Shown here one piece after another: positions 59,149 to 64,000 of a stretch of DNA of 64,000 bases. Each line of letters opens with the position of its first letter. Position 1 is the stretch's first letter. Source of the stretch: Mycobacterium spongiae (GTDB lineage: Bacteria > Actinomycetota > Actinomycetes > Mycobacteriales > Mycobacteriaceae); assembly GCF_018278905.1 (NCBI RefSeq), contig NZ_CP046600.1:5084001-5148000 (forward strand). The letters run 5' to 3'. The notes under the pieces are model-generated. The model was not told the origin of the DNA. It saw only the letters and a list, made by a program, of their open reading frames with translations, and ran no database searches. Made by a program: the position numbers and the translations under genes.

Positions 59149-59253
59149 ATGACCGTGCCCGCGCCCACACTGCGGCCACTGGTGCCGCGCCGGTCATCGC
59201 GCCACCTCTCGGCGGCCGCTGACGAACCGCGGGCAATCTCGCCGAGTAGCGCC

Positions 59254-60078
59254 TCAGCGTGCGGGCTTGAGCCGACCGCGCAGCGCGTCGCGGTTGCGTT
59301 CGAAGACGAGCCGCAGGCCGTTCAGGGTCAAGTGCTGGTCGTAGTGGTCGACAGTATGCAATTCGGGTAGCAGCAGCGGCGCGGTATGGCCGGTGGCCAC
59401 GATCGCGACTTGATCACCGCGGTCGGCCGAGAAACCGTTCACGTCCTCGCGGATTCGGCCGACCAAGCCGTCGACTAGTCCAGCAAAGCCGAACACCGCA
59501 CCCGCCTGCATACATTCGACCGTGTTCTTGCCGACCACTGACCGCGGCGTAGTCAGCTCGACACGGCGCAGTGCCGCGGAACGTGCCGCCGCCGCGTCCG
59601 AAGACACCTGAACCCCGGGCGCGATGGCGCCCCCGAGGAATTCACCCTTCGCCGACACCACATCGACGCAGATCGACGATCCGAAATCGACGACGATCGC
59701 CGCCTTTTTGAACCTGTGGTAGGCCGCCAAACAGTTCACGATCCGGTCCGCGCCCACTTCTTTCGGGTTGTCGACCAGCAGCGGGATCCCGGTGCGTACC
59801 CCTGGCTCGATCAGCACATGCGGTATCGACGGCCAGTACTGGCCGAGCATAATCCGCACCTCGTGCAGCACCGAGGGCACGGTGGACAGGGCCGCGGCCC
59901 CGGCGAGCCGGTCGGAATCGTCGCCGATCAGGCCGTCGATGATGAGCGCCAGTTCGTCAGCGGTCACTTCCGGTTCGGTGCGTATCCGCCACTGCTGCAC
60001 GACCTTTGCATGATCTTTTGCTCCAGACAACAGGCCGACGACGGTGTGGGTGTTGCGAACGTCGATCGCCAGCAGCAC
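59254..60078 (-). CDS. coaX: CoaX, type III pantothenate kinase
   Basis: A 274-residue type III pantothenate kinase-like protein of the ASKHA fold. It opens [16 protein letters not shown]; the usual DxGNT is here DVRNT, with Gly replaced by Arg. [12 protein letters not shown] and [19 protein letters not shown] are the other family motifs. Mycobacterial CoaX is reported inactive, with CoaA doing the work. It is two bases downstream of panD in the pantothenate cluster. Confidence 0.95.
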   Translation of the reverse strand: MLLAIDVRNTHTVVGLLSGAKDHAKVVQQWRIRTEPEVTADELALIIDGLIGDDSDRLAGAAALSTVPSVLHEVRIMLGQYWPSIPHVLIEPGVRTGIPLLVDNPKEVGADRIVNCLAAYHRFKKAAIVVDFGSSICVDVVSAKGEFLGGAIAPGVQVSSDAAAARSAALRRVELTTPRSVVGKNTVECMQAGAVFGFAGLVDGLVGRIREDVNGFSADRGDQVAIVATGHTAPLLLPELHTVDHYDQHLTLNGLRLVFERNRDALRGRLKPAR

Positions 60079-60080
60079 GG

Positions 60081-60512
60081 CTACCCCACACCGATCCGCG
60101 GGTCAAGTAGTTCGCCCACCTCAGGTATATCGATAGCGGGCACAAAGGCAGGATCACTGCCCAGATCTACCTGTCTGTTCTGGCCGTCGACGAAAACGAT
60201 CCGAGGCTGGTAGGCGCGTGCTTCGGCGTCCTCCATGGTGCCGTAGGCGATAAGAATCACCAGATCCCCCGGATGTACAAGATGCGCGGCAGCGCCATTG
60301 ATTCCAATCACGCCGCTGCCAGGGTCACCGGCGATCGCATAGGTGACCAACCGCGCACCATTATCGATGTCGACGATGGTTACCTGTTCGCCTTCAAGGA
60401 GATCGGCGGCCTCCATCAGGTCTGCATCGATGGTCACCGAGCCGACATAGTGCAGATCTGCCTGCGTGACGGTGGCACGGTGGATTTTTGACTTCAACAT
60501 CGTCCGTAACAT
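60081..60512 (-). CDS. panD: PanD, aspartate decarboxylase
   Basis: A 143-residue pyruvoyl enzyme making beta-alanine. The self-cleavage site is Gly24-Ser25 in [13 protein letters not shown]. The ATG at 60512 overlaps the panC stop; an ATG one codon upstream is equally possible. Confidence 0.97.
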   Translation of the reverse strand: MLRTMLKSKIHRATVTQADLHYVGSVTIDADLMEAADLLEGEQVTIVDIDNGARLVTYAIAGDPGSGVIGINGAAAHLVHPGDLVILIAYGTMEDAEARAYQPRIVFVDGQNRQVDLGSDPAFVPAIDIPEVGELLDPRIGVG

Positions 60513-61486
60513 CATTTCCTCCAAGGTGATTCGACGTATTCCGTCGAGTGATATCCGTCCACCCCGACGTGCCCGCTCATGAACCCGTCGGTGGCGGCGA
60601 TAGTTCCTACCTGCAAAGCAACGTTGTCTAGCAGCCGGGTGGCGCCGAGCCGGGCGGCAACCAGCAGCCGGGCGGGTCCACTGGCTGGCGCCGGACCCAG
60701 CTCCGGGTCGCGGATCTCGAGATAATCGACCTCCAGCGCTGGCGCAGCGTCGAGAACTGTCCGCGCAGCACCCAGCGCGGCCATCACACCCGTCGGCGCC
60801 GCATGCGCCGCGGCCGCCAGCGCGGCCGAAAGCGCCGCCGCTGCATCCCGTTGGGCCGAGTCAAGGTAGCGGTTGCGCGAGGACATCGCCAGCCCGTCGG
60901 CTTCGCGAACGGTCGGCACTCCGATGACTTCGACATCGACGTTCAGGTCAGCGACCAGCTGCCGTATCAGCACCAACTGCTGGTAATCCTTCTCACCGAA
61001 GAACACCTGGTCTGGACGCACGATCTGCAACAGCTTCAGCACGACGGTCAGCACGCCCGCGAAATGGGTTGGCCGTGGGCCGCCCTCAAGTTCGGCTGCC
61101 AGCGCACCGGGTTGCACGGTGGTGCGCAAACCATTGGGATACATCGCCGCGGCCGTGGGCGCGAACACCATCTCGACACCTTCGTCGCGAGCCTGGGCCA
61201 GGTCGTCGTCGAGGTTGCGAGGATAGGCGTCGAGATCTTCCCCGGCGCCGAATTGCAGGGGGTTGACGAAGATCGATAACACCACAACCGAGCCGGGCAC
61301 CCGTCTGGCCGCGCGTACCAGCCCAAGATGACCGTCGTGTAGCGCGCCCATGGTGGGCACCAACATCACTCGCCGACCGGTATGGCGCAGCGCCCGGCTG
61401 ACGTCGGCGACATCCTTTGGCGCTAAGTACACGTTAAGTTCGCCGCGCCGAAATTCGGGCGGCCGGTACGCCGTCGTCGCGTTCAT
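60512..61486 (-). CDS. panC: PanC, pantothenate synthetase
   Basis: A 324-residue enzyme joining pantoate and beta-alanine. It has the HIGH-like loop [34 protein letters not shown] and the KMSKS-equivalent AMSSRNRYL. It is about 15 residues longer than the M. tuberculosis protein, mainly at the two ends. It overlaps the upstream gene by four bases. Confidence 0.97.
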   Translation of the reverse strand: MNATTAYRPPEFRRGELNVYLAPKDVADVSRALRHTGRRVMLVPTMGALHDGHLGLVRAARRVPGSVVVLSIFVNPLQFGAGEDLDAYPRNLDDDLAQARDEGVEMVFAPTAAAMYPNGLRTTVQPGALAAELEGGPRPTHFAGVLTVVLKLLQIVRPDQVFFGEKDYQQLVLIRQLVADLNVDVEVIGVPTVREADGLAMSSRNRYLDSAQRDAAAALSAALAAAAHAAPTGVMAALGAARTVLDAAPALEVDYLEIRDPELGPAPASGPARLLVAARLGATRLLDNVALQVGTIAATDGFMSGHVGVDGYHSTEYVESPWRK

Positions 61487-62409
61487 CTGGCCAGCACCTC
61501 GACGACATCCTCGGGGGCGTGTGCGCGCTGCGCGGTCCGCAGCGCGTTCACTCGATATGCCTGGGCCAGTTGCGGGTCAGCGTCCCCCAGAGCGGCCAAA
61601 TGACCAGCGACCGCAGCAGCGTCACCACGGGCAACCGGGCCGGTCAGCGCACCCTGGCCACGCTGCAGGGTGTTCTCGAGCGCCGCCCGCGCCAACGGCC
61701 CCACGATGCGTTCGGCAATCCCGCCTGGCTGGCTATCCACGGCCTGCTGGCCGAGCAAAGGTTCCCCGTGCAAAGCTGACCGCAACGCCTCGAGAGCGTC
61801 GGCCAGAACCGTCACGACGTGGTTGCTCGCATGAGCTAACGCAGCGTGGTAGAGGATGCGGGCGTCCTCCCGTACGCGGAACGGCTCTCCGCCCATCTCC
61901 AGCACCAGCGACTGCGCGATCGCATACCCCACTTCATCAGCGGCGGTGATCCCGAAGCAGGTGTCCGGCAGACGGCTGATGTCCTCGTCAGAACCGGTAA
62001 ATGTCATCGCCGGGTGGATTGCCAGCGGCGTGCAGCCCTGCCGCGCCAGCGGCGCGAGGATGCCGATCCCATTAGCGCCGGAGGTGTGCGCCACGATCGT
62101 TTCGGGACGCACTGCCGAGGTGGCCGCCAGCCCGGACACCAAGCTCGCCAGTTCGCTGTCGGTGACCGCCAACAACAGCAGCTCCGCCCCCGCGGCCACC
62201 TCGTGCGGTGGGAGCACCTGGGTATCGGGCAACCGGCGCTGCGCGCGCTGCAGCGACGCATGGGAGATCGCGCTGCACGCCACGACAACGTGGTCGGCGC
62301 GCTCCAGCGCAACCCCTAACGCGGTGCCTACCCGGCCAGCGGAGATGATTCCCACCTTGAGCCTGGCCGGGCGCAAACCGTCGAACTGCACCATCGCAGA
62401 CGACCTCAC
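61483..62409 (-). CDS. Rossmann-like DUF2520 protein (Rv3603c-like)
   Basis: A 308-residue protein with an N-terminal NADP-binding Rossmann fold ([20 protein letters not shown]) and a C-terminal helical domain, like F420-dependent-oxidoreductase-type or ketopantoate-reductase-like proteins. [17 protein letters not shown] is typical of DUF2520. It sits at the head of panC-panD-coaX, so a role in pantothenate synthesis, perhaps ketopantoate reduction, is plausible but unproven. The ATG at 62394 is an alternative start. Confidence 0.85.
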   Translation of the reverse strand: MRSSAMVQFDGLRPARLKVGIISAGRVGTALGVALERADHVVVACSAISHASLQRAQRRLPDTQVLPPHEVAAGAELLLLAVTDSELASLVSGLAATSAVRPETIVAHTSGANGIGILAPLARQGCTPLAIHPAMTFTGSDEDISRLPDTCFGITAADEVGYAIAQSLVLEMGGEPFRVREDARILYHAALAHASNHVVTVLADALEALRSALHGEPLLGQQAVDSQPGGIAERIVGPLARAALENTLQRGQGALTGPVARGDAAAVAGHLAALGDADPQLAQAYRVNALRTAQRAHAPEDVVEVLAR

Positions 62410-62502
62410 ATGTTTGTTCGTTCGTTCCAGTCCCTGGATGAGCTGCCCTCGGGTACCGGACGGTCACTAAGACTGTAGTCGATAGATGCGACGAGACCCA
62501 GT

Positions 62503-63981
62503 TCAGTCTTCACGCCGACGGCGCCGACCACCCCCGGATGGCTCGGCCTGTAGCCGCGCCATCAGGTCGGCAACCGACTGACCACCGGTTTGCGGCTCTT
62601 GCCCATGCGAGCCACTCGAGCTGTCCCCGTCATCGGGGGCCGGTTCGAGAGTGCGGTGCCTGGGTGCGGGCCCGGGAGGCGGCGCTGGGGCCAGTCGAGG
62701 CGGCAACGATTCCGGCGCGCCAGCCGGCGGTGGGACGCCCGGTGGTAGCGGTGACTCGTCGAAGCGGGCGCCCTCGACAACGCCTGGCCTCTGGGTATCG
62801 CCTGGGACACGGTCACTGCTGGGTCCATAGTCGCGTGCCTCCACCGAGTGGCGGGACCGCGACCGGCGACCCGGCTCGTCGGAGTGCTGCGCGACCTGCA
62901 CATAAGCGAGCGAGGCCGCACCCTGGTCCTCGGGGCTGGAATGCCGCGCGCGCCGACGCCGACCCGATGGCGGCGCAGCCGGCGCGGCGTCAGCCGACGC
63001 CCAATGGCTGCCTGGGGTTCCCGGTGGCAGCCATTGCCCTTCTGCAGAGACCGGCTGCCATGGCGATCCTTCTGGCCGGGGCGGCGGCCGCTGGTGGCGA
63101 GGCGCGGCCAGCGAATCAGGTTCCGGGGGCGGCGGGGCCTCAGGTTGCGGCCGGCCCGGCTCGACAAGGCGCTCCCTCACGTGTGCGGGCTGGTTGGGCG
63201 GGGCGAGCGGTTCCTCGCTGCTGACGGGCGGCGCGACGTGGGACGGTGGTGCCCCTATCTGCTCCTCGCGGGATACCATCCCCAACGGCCCCACCGGCTC
63301 GGCTTGAGGGAACGGCGCCACTTCCGGCGCTACTTCCGGCCCTACATCTGGCCCCACTTCCGGAACATCGATAATGGCGACGTCGTCAGAGTGGTCGGGG
63401 ACAGCGCCAGCGGGTTCCCGGCGCACCGACGCAACTCGATCGCTAGACACCCAATCGGCTGGTGGGCTCTCGCCGTTGCGTGCGCGATCAGTCAACGCGC
63501 GCGCGGTCGCCGCCTCGTTCTCCAGGGTTCCCAGCGCGGGACGATGCGTCAGGTCGGTATCGAACAGGATCTCCAGGCTGGTCCGCAGCGCGGTCAGTTC
63601 TGCCCGCAATGCCGCGACCTCGTCGGCGGCCTGGCCACGCAATTCGGAAGCCAGCTCGCGGCGCAGCTGCGATTCCACGCTCAGCTCGTACTCGCGCCGC
63701 GCCGAGATTTCGCGGTCCAGCTGAAGGTCGTAGACCAGCTTGAGATCATGCACGCGGGATCGGTCAGCGTCGGCCTGCCGGCGGTAGACCATCGACACGA
63801 ATGCACCGGCGACCGCGGCCCAGAGCGCCAAAACCACGGCAAGCTTGAGAAGCTCCACCCGATTGGTGAAAACCAGTCCGGAACTGGCTCCAATCGCGAG
63901 AACCAGCAACGTCGTCAAGAGAACCCAACCCGGTCTCCGGCCGCCGCGCCGGACCCGGGCGCCGCGGGACAGGACGGTCAT
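62503..63981 (-). CDS. Membrane protein with coiled coil and Pro/Arg-rich tail (Rv3604c-like)
   Basis: A 492-residue protein. Two N-terminal membrane segments (VLLTTLLVLAIGASSGLVF and LLKLAVVLALWAAVAGAFV) are followed by a coiled coil (residues about 68-150, ending AALRAELTALRTSLEILFDT) and a long disordered Pro/Glu/Arg-rich tail. A 12-bp repeat (63319-63366) encodes a Pro-Glu/Asp-Val stretch. It is longer than the M. tuberculosis counterpart as I recall (about 400 residues). Its function is unknown. Confidence 0.85.
   Translation of the reverse strand: MTVLSRGARVRRGGRRPGWVLLTTLLVLAIGASSGLVFTNRVELLKLAVVLALWAAVAGAFVSMVYRRQADADRSRVHDLKLVYDLQLDREISARREYELSVESQLRRELASELRGQAADEVAALRAELTALRTSLEILFDTDLTHRPALGTLENEAATARALTDRARNGESPPADWVSSDRVASVRREPAGAVPDHSDDVAIIDVPEVGPDVGPEVAPEVAPFPQAEPVGPLGMVSREEQIGAPPSHVAPPVSSEEPLAPPNQPAHVRERLVEPGRPQPEAPPPPEPDSLAAPRHQRPPPRPEGSPWQPVSAEGQWLPPGTPGSHWASADAAPAAPPSGRRRRARHSSPEDQGAASLAYVQVAQHSDEPGRRSRSRHSVEARDYGPSSDRVPGDTQRPGVVEGARFDESPLPPGVPPPAGAPESLPPRLAPAPPPGPAPRHRTLEPAPDDGDSSSGSHGQEPQTGGQSVADLMARLQAEPSGGGRRRRRED
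63319..63366. repeat. In-frame 12-bp tandem repeat in the Rv3604c-like gene
   Basis: Four units (CACTTCCGGCGC, TACTTCCGGCCC, TACATCTGGCCC, CACTTCCGGAAC) encode a run of GPEV/APEV-type tetrapeptides. Confidence 0.9.
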
Positions 63982-64000
63982 GGCCTGACTGTACCTGGGC

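Overview
This is high-GC mycobacterial DNA from a slow-growing Mycobacterium outside the M. tuberculosis complex. The evidence is a PE_PGRS gene, a tandem MIRU-type repeat, KstR operators, and gene order that follows M. tuberculosis from fadD3 (Rv3561) to Rv3604c but is broken by blocks absent from that genome. Locus comparisons rest on memory, not on a search. I recognised no tRNA, rRNA, CRISPR array, insertion sequence or prophage.

Region 1 (1-21261) is cholesterol catabolism. fadD3, fadE31, fadE32 and fadE33 degrade the last steroid rings (HIP). A convergent set (hsaA, hsaD, hsaC, hsaB, then a PE_PGRS gene, then nat) opens rings A/B. kshB is divergent from hsaA, and kstR, the repressor, is divergent from fadE34. 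Good KstR boxes lie in both divergent intergenic regions. A three-gene operon not found in M. tuberculosis here (isocitrate dehydrogenase-like, cupin dioxygenase, cytochrome P450) is inserted before fadE34.

Region 2 (21300-27900) holds a zinc ABC importer (znuABC) behind a Zur-like box, a small DMT-type membrane protein, an orphan PxpA/LamB protein, a metallo-beta-lactamase-fold protein and an ArsB-like transporter. Region 3 (27906-38268) is conserved core: rRNA methyltransferase, cysS, ispF, ispD, carD, lpqE, radA, disA, a membrane protein, canB and mutY.

Region 4 (38289-49813) is the most unusual block. A GAF-LuxR regulator stands before a flavoprotein/flavin reductase pair, and similar C-rich/G-rich palindromes precede the regulator and the pair. 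Next comes an inorganic-carbon operon: dabB, dabA, a PII-like protein and a carbonic-anhydrase-like protein. A second carbonic-anhydrase-like paralogue and a zinc-ribbon DUF6671-type protein follow, then a winged-helix regulator. The two paralogues have lost different essential residues, and the dab operon and the second paralogue have nearly identical promoters. I read this as a regulated bicarbonate/CO2 uptake system built on the DabAB pump.

Region 5 (49947-64000) returns to core: a hydrolase, mhuD (heme degradation), lpqF, a histidine phosphatase, cbtA/cbtB behind a cobalamin riboswitch, clpC1, lsr2, lysS, coaX, panD, panC, Rv3603c-like and Rv3604c-like. Short tandem duplications of 9-18 bp occur throughout the window. 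Those inside genes are always a multiple of three.
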